Part shown: positions 11,245 to 21,199 of the stretch, in pieces
Numbering within the stretch: position 1 is the stretch's first letter
Layout: each line of letters opens with the position of its first letter
Assembly (NCBI RefSeq): GCF_021462225.1
Contig: NC_061812.1
Location: 50,399,848-50,463,847 of the forward strand
Direction of reading: 5' to 3'
DNA: 64,000 bases
DNA from: Girardinichthys multiradiatus
Lineage: Eukaryota; Chordata; Actinopteri; Cyprinodontiformes; Goodeidae
The notes under the pieces: model-generated
What the model saw: the letters and a program-made list of their open reading frames with translations, nothing else
What the model was told of the DNA's origin: nothing
Databases searched by the model: none
Program-made: the position numbers and the translations under genes

Positions 11245-12329
11245 TTAGGCTGCAATTACAGCTCTCACACAATATGGTTGCGCACACGCAACACTGTCTA
11301 GTTTTGAAGAGAAATAGGCTATTGGTTTCATTTTATCTCCATGTTGTTGAACCAGAACTGAAGTCATAAAATGTCTCTTGCAATCTACCATCTGAACAAA
11401 CGGTTTACTATAGTCTGGTAATGCTAAAGTAGTACTGGAAACTAGAACTTGTTTTATGTTGGTAAATGTTTCTTCAGCTTCTACACTCCATCTTAGTTCA
11501 GATGTCATTTTCAGCTCTTCCTCATACATTAATTTGTTTAATGGAGCTACTATTTCTGCATAATTTGGCACCCAGTTTCTACAATAATTAGTTATTCCAA
11601 GGAAGGACATCATTTGCTTTTTTGTTACTAGTTTTGGAATTTGTAATATTGCAGTCTTTCTTTCTTCTACAATTGTGCGTCCCCCTGCGCTAAGATTGTG
11701 GCCTAGGTATTTAACCTCATTTTTACACAACTGTAGTTTCTTTTACTGACTTTGTGTCCCTCTTCTGCTAAATGTTTTAATAATGCTATGGTGTAATTTT
11801 TACAAGTCTCCTCATCAGGAGAGGCTAATAGCACATCATCAACATATAGTAAAACCTGACTACCTCCTGGAAGGTGAAACTTGGCCATACTTGCACTCAT
11901 TACCTGAGAGTATATAGTTGGACTTTCACAGTAGCCTTGAGGTAGTCTGGTATAAGTATATCTTTGTCCCTCAAAGGTGAATGCAAACCAGAACTGACTA
12001 TTTTTATCTATAGGTACAGAGAAAAATGCATTGCTTATATCAACTACAGTAAATATTCTAGCATCTGGTCTTAGGGAATAATAATAATGTTTTTTAACTG
12101 GAAAAATGGGGGTGTTACATGGTGAGTCCTCGCATTTTATTATCACCCCTGCAGTTATTAAATCCTTTATTACGGGTTTTATTCCTTCATGTGCATCATG
12201 TTTCAAAGGGTATTGTTTTACTCTGGGCCTGTATTCTATTTTTGCTCTAATTTGAACAGGTAATGCTCCTTTTACTAAACCCACATCAGTAGGATCTTTT
12301 GACCATAACTTATCAGGAACTTCACTCAA
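11245..12329 (-). pseudogene. Retroviral reverse transcriptase (endogenous, frameshifted)
   Basis: The frame 12329-11703 includes the fingers and palm with the LPQG motif and the YVDD active site. The frame 11730-11245 continues with the thumb/connection (motif GITNYCRNW). The two overlap by 28 bases in different frames, which indicates one frameshift at about 11703-11730. This is the best preserved part of the element and the basis for calling it a retrovirus rather than a Gypsy-type retrotransposon. The protein cannot be made from this locus. Confidence 0.82.
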
Positions 12330-12395
12330 GAACTGTTCCTCCTGTTCAGTAAGGAATATTTCTCATTGTTGCTTTGTATGCAAATATATCCCTTC

Positions 12396-12659
12396 TTATA
12401 CTGTCACCGTCCAAAATAATGGTTTTCTAGTCAATCCTGTGGATGCACTAATTTCTGTATTCATTGTTGTTGCAAACCAGTCTGTGGTATCTTTTCCCAT
12501 CTGTACTATTCTTCCCATGTCCTGCCACTTGAGTTCTTTATCCTTGAATAAAGATATGTGTGGAGGTGTCCACATGTTGCAGAGCTTCCTAGTGTCTTCT
12601 GCTAACACTACTTCAGCAACTGACGTACTGTTCCCATCTGCATAAACATAAGTTACCAT
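12396..12659 (-). pseudogene. Retroviral pol segment upstream of RT (endogenous)
   Basis: An 87-codon frame lies directly before the RT frame on the - strand. It contains the words PPHISLFKD and WQDMGRIV, resembling the region between protease and RT in fish endogenous retroviruses. It is separated from RT by closed frames. I could not see a protease DTG/DSG motif in an open frame. Confidence 0.5.
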
Positions 12660-13033
12660 GACCTTGGTAGGGGTTACTTTAGTTAATGCTTCTTCATAAA
12701 TTTTATCCTGTCCAGGAGTATTTTTTTATACCACATGGTAATATGTAGATCATCTGGTGTCATCTGATCTTGTAGTCGAGTAATGACATTTCTTCCTTCT
12801 TTTAATAAAGCTGTCCCTACGTCTAGGGGTGGCTTATTCAGAACATCCAGTTAATAGTAGTAATAAGGTGGTCTTACTCCTTTTAACACCAACACCTTGA
12901 GGTGTATTGTATGTAATTTCCTCTGCCTAGTCCTCCTCTCTGACCCCTGCAGTTTTGTCCTCTGCCTCTAAATCCTCCTCTTCCTCTGTTGTTCTAATAA
13001 TAAATCTGTTCTTCTTGCTGGAAAAGGTGTTGA

Positions 13034-13375
13034 CTATCTTTTTTTTTTTTCATATCCTTCATTTCCTTTTTCTGCATGGAGGGCATGATTTACACAGTCT
13101 TCTAGATTTGCTGTGGGGAACCCTATAAAATGTCTTCTTACCCAGGTATTAATTGCATCCCTGGAACCAGCATGTAGTACATTTTTTAACTGCTGTCGAT
13201 AAGCTCCTTGCTTGTTTTCATCTTCTTGTAGACCACTATGTATTTTAAACACTTTTATCAGTCTAATCCTATATTCTTCAAAAGGTTCTTCCTCTTTTTG
13301 TTTCACTCTGGCTATTTCTGCGTAGTCAGCTCTGCGTCTGTATCTAAATGTAAGCCTATCGATTAATCCCCTCAC
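13034..13375 (-). pseudogene. Retroviral gag capsid remnant (endogenous)
   Basis: A 113-codon frame with the pattern EEPFEEYRIRL and a helix-rich C-terminus resembles the capsid C-terminal domain of gamma/epsilon-type gag. Its position, upstream of pol on the - strand, supports this. The matrix region and most of the rest (13376-14580) do not stay open. A T10-11 run just beyond its end (about 13040-13051) may mark a slip site. Confidence 0.6.
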
Positions 13376-14580
13376 TCTGTTTGTTCTGCTGTTAAAAAGA
13401 GTAAAATATTTTCTAAGGTTACACTGAAAGAAACCATGTCATGCCATGAACCTCCGTGACACGCTGTATCAACAGCCTCCAACGTCTCAAAACAATAATA
13501 ATAAAAAAATAAAAATAAACACAAATAAAACATGGTGGGGATGGATTTATTCACCAAAGGGACTCATTCTAGCCCATCTTATCCTGTCAAACCTCATCAG
13601 ATCTTTGGTACAAAACAAAAACTTTCCACCTACTCTTTTTACTCACTTTCTTCTGTCCTGCTGTTCTACTCCTGCATCACATCTCTCTTTTAGTTACTTT
13701 TAACCAATAATCTACATCCTAATAACCTTCTTTGTCCATTTTTCTTAAATCACGTGTACTTTTAATGTACTTTTAATTATTGCATCCTATAGATTAACTA
13801 ATTTTTTAGAGTTTAAACGACCATCATAATGATATGTGGTTATCCATTTATTTAAATATTTTAATTTTAATATTTTAATTTGATCCTGTGCTTCTATAAA
13901 TTTCCAATCTTTACATTATTATTCATTTTTAGTTTATTTTACTCACCCCTTTTCCCATGTTTTTATTTATTTAAATTTGGTCCAGCATATAAATACCTAG
14001 GGTATTCTAAATGCTGGATTATTCTGCTCGGTAGGGTGACAGAAAAATCTCCTTTTGTGGTAATTCTCACTTCAACTCTTTCGAGTGGAGAATTCTTGCC
14101 TTTGCATCCACAAATGTTAGTCACTTACAATCCTACTGTTTTGGTGTGAGGCAAAACCTTGTGGTTTAAATCCTCCATTCATTACTCACATACACACATT
14201 TAAATACGGAATTTTCAGTATTACTTCTTAATACTTCTTAGGATTCCGCCGTCCTTTAAACACGGAATTTTTAGTACTTCACCTTAATACTTTAAGCAGG
14301 ACTCCGGCGCACTGCTGTTACCTGTTAGGGCCTAGGATTCACAGGGTTTTTTTATTTCACGCAATGACCCCCAGTCATTCGTCACACTTTTTTAAATCCA
14401 GATTCACTCACCACTTTGTCCTCTCCTTTCTCTCAGAGTTCCGTCAGCCGTCAAACCCCAGCGGGCGGGCCGAAATCCAGTCCCGGAAAGGGTCTGTGTG
14501 TCTCCCTGTTGAAGACAGCCATGCGGACGGTCTTTTCCTGGAGTCTACCGACCCGCTGGAATCATCAGGCGTAGTTGGAA
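13376..14580 (-). other. Retroviral leader / 5' gag region, no intact frame
   Basis: AT-rich sequence between the primer-binding site and the capsid remnant. Short frames exist on both strands, but none carries a recognisable domain. It is presumably decayed leader and matrix sequence. Confidence 0.4.
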
Positions 14581-14581
14581 T

Positions 14582-14599
14582 CCGGCTCTCGAAGGACCA
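14582..14599 (-). promoter_or_regulatory. Candidate retroviral primer-binding site (tRNA-Tyr-like)
   Basis: On the - strand the sequence begins TGGTCCTTCGAG and then CCGGA after two extra bases. Vertebrate tRNA-Tyr ends in ...CCGGCTCGAAGGACCA, so its complement fits with a 2-nt insertion. It lies six bases from a TGTC/GACA boundary at 14606, as expected next to an LTR end. Confidence 0.55.
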
Positions 14600-14605
14600 A
14601 ATTAA

Positions 14606-15075
14606 TGTCAGGTTTAAACAACCTACAATACTTATAACCACACAAAAAGAAGAGAAAGACAATAGTTATATACTCGCAGCGAGGAGAACGGTCAAGATGT
14701 GCTCAGTTACAAACCCCACACCGTTCTGAACAGCATCTGCCCGCACCTCTCTTTTTATTATCTTTGGGGGTCCCTATTTACAAAAACATTGTTCTCTAAA
14801 GGATGGGAAACAACAGCTGCATCGTAAACAGGTCATAAACTCCTTTATCTTTTAACAACACACTTCCACAATCTCTCCATCTTCCAGGATCAGTGCATCT
14901 TCTGGTTAGCGCAATCAGCCTTCATCTTTATGACCTCCTCAACTGGACCGCTTCCTTCCCAGCTCCATTTATGACCTTTGCCTGCAGACAACTCACACAT
15001 CCTGTTCTCACACAAACATTATGAAAAGTTATATAATCAAATAGTCAAGTTAAAGAATAAGAACAATATAAGACA
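14606..15075 (-). repeat. Probable 5' LTR of the endogenous retrovirus (outer end uncertain)
   Basis: The inner boundary is set by TGTC at 14606 (CCTGACA on the - strand) next to the primer-binding site. The - strand contains an AATAAA/ATAAAAA-type motif near 14750-14757 that could be the TATA box or polyA signal. An outer boundary near ...GACA at about 15075 would give TGTC/GACA ends, but I cannot confirm it because no second LTR is available for comparison. Confidence 0.4.
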
Positions 15076-15440
15076 AATCTTTATTCAATTATTCCAACAC
15101 CCGACACCCCAACGAGCTCCGATCCCAACCCCATGAGTCTCCCACCCCCAACAAGAACCTCCCCCCAGGGCCACCCCCAACAAGGACACCGATATCGAAC
15201 ACATCCCCCCGAACAACAAATCCCCACCCCCACAGGTGAACTCCGTGGCTGAGAAGCCGATGAAGTCACACACACAGCGCAAGCTCCACACACAGCCCCG
15301 CTCTAAGAACCCCTGCCGCACCCCGCTCCCCCACCACACAGTGCGCCGCAACGGCAAGGGAAGGGCCCCGCGCAAGCCACCCCCGCCGACTGGCGCAACA
15401 GGGCAGACCCCTCCAGCACCGCACCCACAACCGGACCCCC
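15076..15440. repeat. C-rich low-complexity segment
   Basis: The + strand is dominated by runs of C with CCCCAAC and CACACA words. Open frames on both strands here (proline-rich one way, glycine-rich the other) follow from composition and show no domain. Confidence 0.5.
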
Positions 15441-16060
15441 GACCCCGCACCATGCTCAACAGAGCTATGACTCTGTGTAAGTTTAGCAACTGTACTAAAG
15501 AGAAACCTAGGAGTATTCTTGTTCTCTTCTATTAATGATGAGCTGTTCTGGCTTGGCAAAGTGTCTTTTTATACAACAATAGGCTTTGTCCAGGTAGGAA
15601 TCCTCTAGGTATGTAGAGCGCTATTTTCTCTCCAATTTACTAACATTGTGCTTTAATATACACAGCTCTGAATTAAACCAGGGAGCTAGCCTCCTATGAA
15701 CAATTACCTTCTTTTTCAAGGGGGCTGCACTGTCTAATGCACCACGCACTGATGAAGTAACACTATGAACAAGAGAATCAATTTGTGAAGGGGCAGAAAC
15801 ATAATTATTGCCCTCCACTATGTTTAACAGTGATAATGAGGAAATTAAAAGTGGAACAGATTCTTTAAAGGTTGTTACAGCATCGTCAGATAATGATCTA
15901 CTATAATTAATATATATACTATAATATAATGAAAGGCTATATTTAGGCTATCACGTTCACTGTCAACATGAATGTTAAAATCCCCCACCAAAATTACCTT
16001 ATCTGTATTTAACACTAAATCAGATAATAGGTCTGAAAACTGATCTAAAAATCTCCTTTT
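15441..16060 (-). pseudogene. LINE endonuclease/linker fragment (I/Nimb-like)
   Basis: On the - strand, 16060-15940 encodes the C-terminal part of an apurinic-type endonuclease with the VILVGDFNIHVD motif. 15818-15621 gives a linker with RRLAPWFNSEL and KLERK. 15559-15460 gives SSLIEENKN and RFLFSTVAKLT. These words occur in that order in fish I/Nimb-type LINE ORF2 between endonuclease and RT. Frames are broken and the RT is absent. Confidence 0.7.
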
Positions 16061-16410
16061 GGAGGAGTGCACTTCGTGCGTCCTGTCCTCCTCTGTATGC
16101 CATGCTGTGATGGTGGTCCTGTGTGGTGCTACTCTGTCTGTCGTGTGTAGATGCGCTGGGGTGGGCATCACTGGGCTCTGTGGTTGCATCAGGCTTATCA
16201 TTCTTGTAGTAGGGTGGGGTCGGCTTGTCTGCTGGGTGGTTCCTGGTGGGTAGTATTAGCTGGGGGTTGATGGTTTTCATCGTGTCCCTACGGCAGATGG
16301 AAGGATGTGTGCTGTCGCTGTTGTGTTGGCTCGGGAGGAGCTGTTGGTTGGCTGGCCTGGATGTTGGTGGTTGGTGATAAACTTTGCTCAGACAACTCAA
16401 TTGAGGACAT
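16061..16410. other. G/T-rich segment, no gene recognised
   Basis: The + strand is rich in TGGTGG/GGGTTG words and carries frames on both strands that look compositional. A similar texture occurs at 31930-32700, so it may be part of a repeat, but I found no exact shared block. Confidence 0.3.
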
Positions 16411-16679
16411 GTTCTGTCCTGAAAAAAAGCACTGGAAGACAGTGATGACTGTGAAAGAACAAACTTCCAACATGAGCATTTTGAGACTTAAGCACTAAAA
16501 ACCATTGTTTTCTGTGCCTTAGTGGTGGAAATTTCCCAACCCTTCAAGTTTATTCATATTTTGCCTAAAGTGTCCTTGACATAGTATCTGCCATAACCCA
16601 AGGTCACTGATACAATTTAGTCAAGTTAATTTATATAAAAGGAAAATTGCAGTTCTCCCAAATGAGCCTCTAACTTTTA

Positions 16680-18750
16680 TGCATGTAGAGTATGGAAGCA
16701 AATCGTTACCATATTTCAAATGAAAAAGCATTTTCAGAAATGCTTTTTCATTTTAAGAATGTGGCTGCTTTATTTGACCCATAAATAAAATTAGTAATCA
16801 ATCATCCTATTTGCATTTGCATTTTCTTCTTCACGACTGCACATTTTATGCCATAATCAAAAAGAAAACAAATCAGACATTGCTTTTTCGTTTTCTGCCC
16901 GCAAAGTACTGCCCAGAACTCGAAAACGAAAAAGCATTCCGAGCGGGCGCAGCAGAATGACGTCAGCAGCCGCTCTTCCTCAGCTCCCTGCTGACTGAGC
17001 TACCCATCTTGTTCGGTAGGGGGCGCTGTGTACGTCTGCATTGCATTACATTGTAAACGTGCTGTGAAATTTATTGAATTGCAGCAGGGCCGAGCTCAAT
17101 TTGTGGCAGTGGCAGGCAGAACTGGTAGTTCCGGTGGCCGCCACAGCCTGCCACCGGAACTGCCACAGCCTGCGGCAGGGTTGCATGGGATTCCGCGAGG
17201 ATGCCAGAAGGTGCCAGACCGGCCGTAAAACTTGCCAATGCGGTTGCCGCTGTTTTTATGGAAGTTGATGCTGATTATTGCCAAATGGGTTGTCATTATT
17301 GTTATAGCCTGTTACCTTTACATAATGATTTCATTATTGATTATTATTTAATAAACAGCTTTAGACCCATAACATAAGGTGATTGTATTTACTTGACATG
17401 GAAAATAAATAGCACTATGTGTATGTGTGACGTGTTGAAAGGATGACGAAGACCGAGCTACCCATCTTGTTCGGTAGGGGGCGCTGTGTACGTCTGCATT
17501 GCATTACATTGCAAACGTGCCGAGAAATTGATTGAATTGCAGCAGGGTCGAGATCAATTTGTGACAGTGGCAGGCAGAACTGGTAGTTTCGGTGGCAGGC
17601 TGTGGCAGTTCCGGTGGCAGCCTTATGGCCCGGGACATCCAGCGTATTTTTAAGCATTTATTTATAATTTTCTGTGAGTGACAATTCAGAATAGCTGCTC
17701 GTGCTCTATAATAAACCGGCTGTTTGTGCAATAAATCTTCGTCATCCTTTCAACACGTCACACATACACATAGTGCTATTTATTTTCCATGTCAAGTAAA
17801 TACAATCACCTTATGTTATGGGTCTAAAGCTGTTTATTAAATAATAATCAATAATGAAATCATTATGTAAAGGTAACAGGCTATAACAATAATGACAACC
17901 CATTTGGCAATAATCAGCATCAACTTCCATAAAAACAGCGGCAACCGCATTGGCAAGTTTTACGGCCGGTCTGGCACCTTCTGGCATCCTCGCGGAATCC
18001 CATGCAACCCTGCCGCAGGCTGTGGCAGTTCCGGTGGCAGCTTTAGTGGCAGGCTGTGGCGGCCACCGGAACTACCAGTTCTGCCTGCCACTGCCACAAA
18101 TTGAGCTCGGCCCTGCTGCAATTCAATAAATTTCACAGCACGTTTACAATGTAATACAATGCAGACGTACACAGCGCCCCCTACCGAACAAGATGGGTAG
18201 CTCGGTCAGCAGGGAGCTGAGGAAGAGCGGCTGCTGACGTCATTCTGCTGCGCCCGCTCGGAATGCTTTTTCGTTTTCGAGTTCTGGGCAGTACTTTGCG
18301 GGCAGACCACGAAAACGAAAAAGCAATGTCTGCTTTGTTTTCTTTTTGATTATGGCATAAAATGTGCAGTCATGAAGAAGAAAATGCAAATAGGATGATT
18401 GATTACTAATTTTATTTATGGGTCAAATAATGCAGCCACATTCTTAAAATGAAAAAGCGTTTCTGGAAATGCTTTTTCATTTTCAAATTTTACATTTCAA
18501 ATTGAATTTTGGTATCTATTTGCTGGGGTACATTTTGAAAAATAAATCTCAAATGTCTTTTTCCTTTTCATTTTAATTAAGTGAAAGAATGAGCAGTCTT
18601 GAAGAAGAAATTTAAATGCAAATAGGATTATTGATAACTAATTTCATTTATGAGTCAAACAATGCAGCCACATTCTTAAAATGAAAAAGCATTTCTGAAA
18701 ATGCTTTTTCATTTGAAATATGGTAATGATTTGCTTCCATAGTAGAGTGC
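16680..18750. mobile_element. Foldback element with about 0.8-1.0 kb inverted arms
   Basis: The left arm (16687-17450) reads as the reverse complement of the right arm (17745-18750). Shared blocks include the (A)AAAAGCATTTTC words at both tips, 'gtaatcaatcatcctatttg', 'gcacattttatgcc', and the inner stretch ending in 'cacgtcacacatacacatag'. The spacer holds a further direct copy of part of the arm: 17455-17620 repeats 16999-17175. The right arm has an internal duplication (18380-18480 and 18605-18740). No transposase frame exists. Class unknown. Confidence 0.8.
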
Positions 18751-18844
18751 TGTGCAGACGTTTTATGCGGGTGTGAAAAACTGCTGTAAACACAGAATGC
18801 TTTAAGAAATATAAATAATGATTGTTTATTTTTATCAATTTACA

Positions 18845-19190
18845 AAATGCTAAGTGAGAGGCCCAAACATACAGCCAAAGTCATTAAGAACTATCTTTAG
18901 CGTAGAGAAGAACAAGACTTACTGGAAGTGATGGTATGGCCTCACAGAGCCCTGATCTCTACATCATCCAGTGTTTCTGGGATGACATGAAGAGACAGAA
19001 GGATGTGAGAAAGTCTACATCCACAGAAGATCTGTGGTTAGTTCTCCAAGATGTTTAATTTACCAGCTGAGTTCCTTCACACCAAATATTAATTTGATTT
19101 ATATTTCTCTTTTGTTCATTCACTGCATTTTGTTGACTGTTGAAAATAAATGATTAAGACTTACATTTTTGAAAGCATTCTTTGTTTACA
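18845..19190 (+). pseudogene. Tc1 transposase 3'-end relic
   Basis: Bases 18930-19058 translate with interruptions to the end of a Tc1 transposase (words SPDL, CFWDDMKRQKDVRKS, STEDLWLVLQDV), followed by a short AT-rich tail and a terminal-repeat-like end near 19165-19190. The rest of the element is missing. It differs from the other Tc1 families in this window. Confidence 0.6.
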
Positions 19191-19193
19191 GCA

Positions 19194-19248
<55 letters not shown>
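19194..19248. repeat. (CTAT)n microsatellite
   Basis: About 13 uninterrupted CTAT units occur here, ending in TATATA and directly abutting the Tc1 remnant that starts at 19252. Confidence 0.95.
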
Positions 19249-19249
<1 letters not shown>

Positions 19250-19251
19250 AT

Positions 19252-19862
19252 ACACTGCTAAATAAAGGGAACACTCAAATAACACATCCTAGATCTGAAT
19301 GAATGAAATATTCTCATTGAATACTTTGTTCTGTACAAAGTTGAATGTGCTGACAACAAAATCACACAAAAATCATCAATGGAAATCAAATTTATTAACC
19401 AATGGAGGCCTGGATTTGGAGTCACACACAAAATTAAAGTAGAAAAACACACTACAGGCTGATCCAACTTTGATGTAATGTCCTTAAAACAAGTCAAAAT
19501 GAGGCTCAGTATTGTGTGTGGCCTCCACGTGTCTGTATGACCTCCCTACAACGCCTGGACATGCTCCTGATGAGACGGTGGATGGTCTCCTGAGGGATCT
19601 CCTCCCAGACCTGGACTAAAGCAACTCCTGGACAGTCTGTGGTGCAACGTGGCGTTGGTGGATGGAGCGAGACATGATGTTCCAGATGTGCTCAATCGGA
19701 TTCAGGTCTGGGGAACGGGCGGGCCAGTCCATAGCTTCAATGTCTTCATGCGGCCCTCCAAAGAAATGCCATCCCACACCATTACTGACCCACTGCCAAA
19801 CCAGTCATGCTACATGACACATGCACATTTGTGGCCTGCTGGTAGTAATTTTGCAAAGGAAA
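19252..19862 (-). mobile_element. Tc1-like element (family 2), internally deleted, inverted copy
   Basis: Bases 19252-19745 are nearly the reverse complement of 22245-22735, which is the 3' half of the element in p3h1 intron 1. The end of this fragment (19820-19845) matches the reverse complement of 21752-21777. Everything between is deleted. It lies just upstream of the p3h1 promoter, so p3h1 exon 1 sits between two inverted copies of the same family. Confidence 0.85.
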
Positions 19863-20174
19863 AATAAAATATATACATTTCTTGATGAAAATGCATGTCT
19901 AAGGAAAAGGAAAAACAAAATATATATATTTCTGCTTTTATTTTTAGTTTTGTCAGGATCGGTCCTCCATAACCAGGACCTCGGCTCTTAAAAAGAGAGC
20001 TATTTTTAATGCCGTTTGGCCAGAAGCCTTCTTCCAGACAACCTTGATCCAGGTGTTTTCATGGATGATTTTAAAACCAAAGTGGAAGAGGGAAATAAAG
20101 TTGCATTTTACAAAGCTAAACCTTTTTTCCTTCATTTCTTTTTTCGACACAAAATATATTTGGAGAAGTTGGGA

Positions 20175-20205
20175 GTGGTCCAATGTCCAATCCCGCCTCC
20201 ATAGT
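20175..20205 (+). promoter_or_regulatory. p3h1: Candidate p3h1 proximal promoter: two CCAAT boxes and a GC box
   Basis: CCAAT occurs at 20180-20184 and 20187-20191, followed by CCCGCCTCC at 20192-20200 (an Sp1-type GGAGGCGGG on the other strand). These lie 80-100 bp before the ATG. No TATA box is evident. The arrangement fits a TATA-less housekeeping promoter with a short 5' UTR, but the start site is inferred. Confidence 0.5.
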
Positions 20206-20279
20206 GAAGTTGCAGGTCTTGGAGAGAAGTGCCTTGTCCTCCTCCATGAACTCCTCGCTCCAAACCCGACACTACCACC

Positions 20280-20741
20280 ATGGAACTTCGCACCGCACTG
20301 ATCTGTCTCTGTCTCGCCGTGGGCTTTTATAGGTCAGACACTAATTTGACTAGTGATTTAGTTTTGGTTCCTTACGATTTCCTCTATGACGCGGCGGTGG
20401 AAGCCTACTATAAAGGAGACTGGCTGGCAGTCATCCTGAACATGGAGAAGGCCATCAGGAACAAAGCTACGGTCCGAGACGTGAAGGTTCAGTGCCGGCT
20501 GCAATGTGCCAACCAGTCCGTTTTCGGCGAGCCTTTAGTGGGCTTGGAACTTCCCATTCCCGGGGCCGGTTCGGTGGAGGATTTAAGCTTTTTCCAGAAA
20601 ATCCTAAAGCGGGCAGACTGTGTTAATTCCTGCGAAACCGAGAAGCTCGGTTGTCTAACTTTGCATCAAGTCAGCGAAGAAGTGGAGCTGGAGTTTGGGA
20701 AGAGGACTCCGTACAACTACCTACAAGTGGCCTATTTCAAG
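20280..20741 (+). CDS. p3h1: p3h1 exon 1 (residues 1-154)
   Basis: It encodes the signal peptide, the first helical repeat and CxxxC motifs 1 and 2 (CRLQC, CVNSC), ending in the conserved [10 protein letters not shown]. The donor is gtaatt at 20742, phase 0. The next upstream ATG in this frame is not in a good context, and the chosen ATG has a full Kozak match. Confidence 0.96.
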
Positions 20742-21142
20742 GTAATTTCATGTTCGGACTATACGCACTCAGTTTAATCTCCCAGTTTAATCCTGGGATC
20801 TGGTTTGTTAACACCCAGCCCCCCTCTGTAGAGCTGGGGCTCCTCTGCCACGTCCTAAATTGAGTTGTGCCTCTACGTAGACATGACGCTGGGACCTAGA
20901 AGTTAGGGATTGTATGGTTAGAAAAGCAGGAACGCTTTTAAAATATAATACAATATTGGTCCTGGATAATCAGTCGTTTCATTTTTAACAGCTTTTTAGG
21001 AAATGTTTACCAAATTGTTATTACAGCTTCTTTGGATTTTTGGATTTAGGTAAGTGTAACCTGTTTAAAAGTCTGTATGTTGTTAAACAATCCATTACAT
21101 ATTCCACAATGTCAGAAATCTATTTATATATTTATATATAAG

Positions 21143-21199
<57 letters not shown>

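Larger units (their letters stand above)
9311..14605 (-). mobile_element. Endogenous retrovirus, decayed provirus lacking its 3' LTR
   Basis: On the - strand the order is primer-binding site (14582-14599), leader, gag capsid remnant (13034-13375), pol pieces (12659 down to 11245), RNase H (11017-10760) and integrase (10499-9854). All coding parts are interrupted. Between 9850 and 9311 no clear envelope gene is visible, and the sequence stops at the Tc1 copy A end. No second LTR copy was found downstream. The RT and integrase style is that of fish gamma/epsilon-type retroviruses, which is an inference from motifs only. Confidence 0.75.

Noticed and set aside
15236..15535. Proline-rich + strand frame and glycine/valine-rich - strand frames
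   Set aside because: Both follow from C-rich composition; the right part overlaps a LINE fragment on the - strand.
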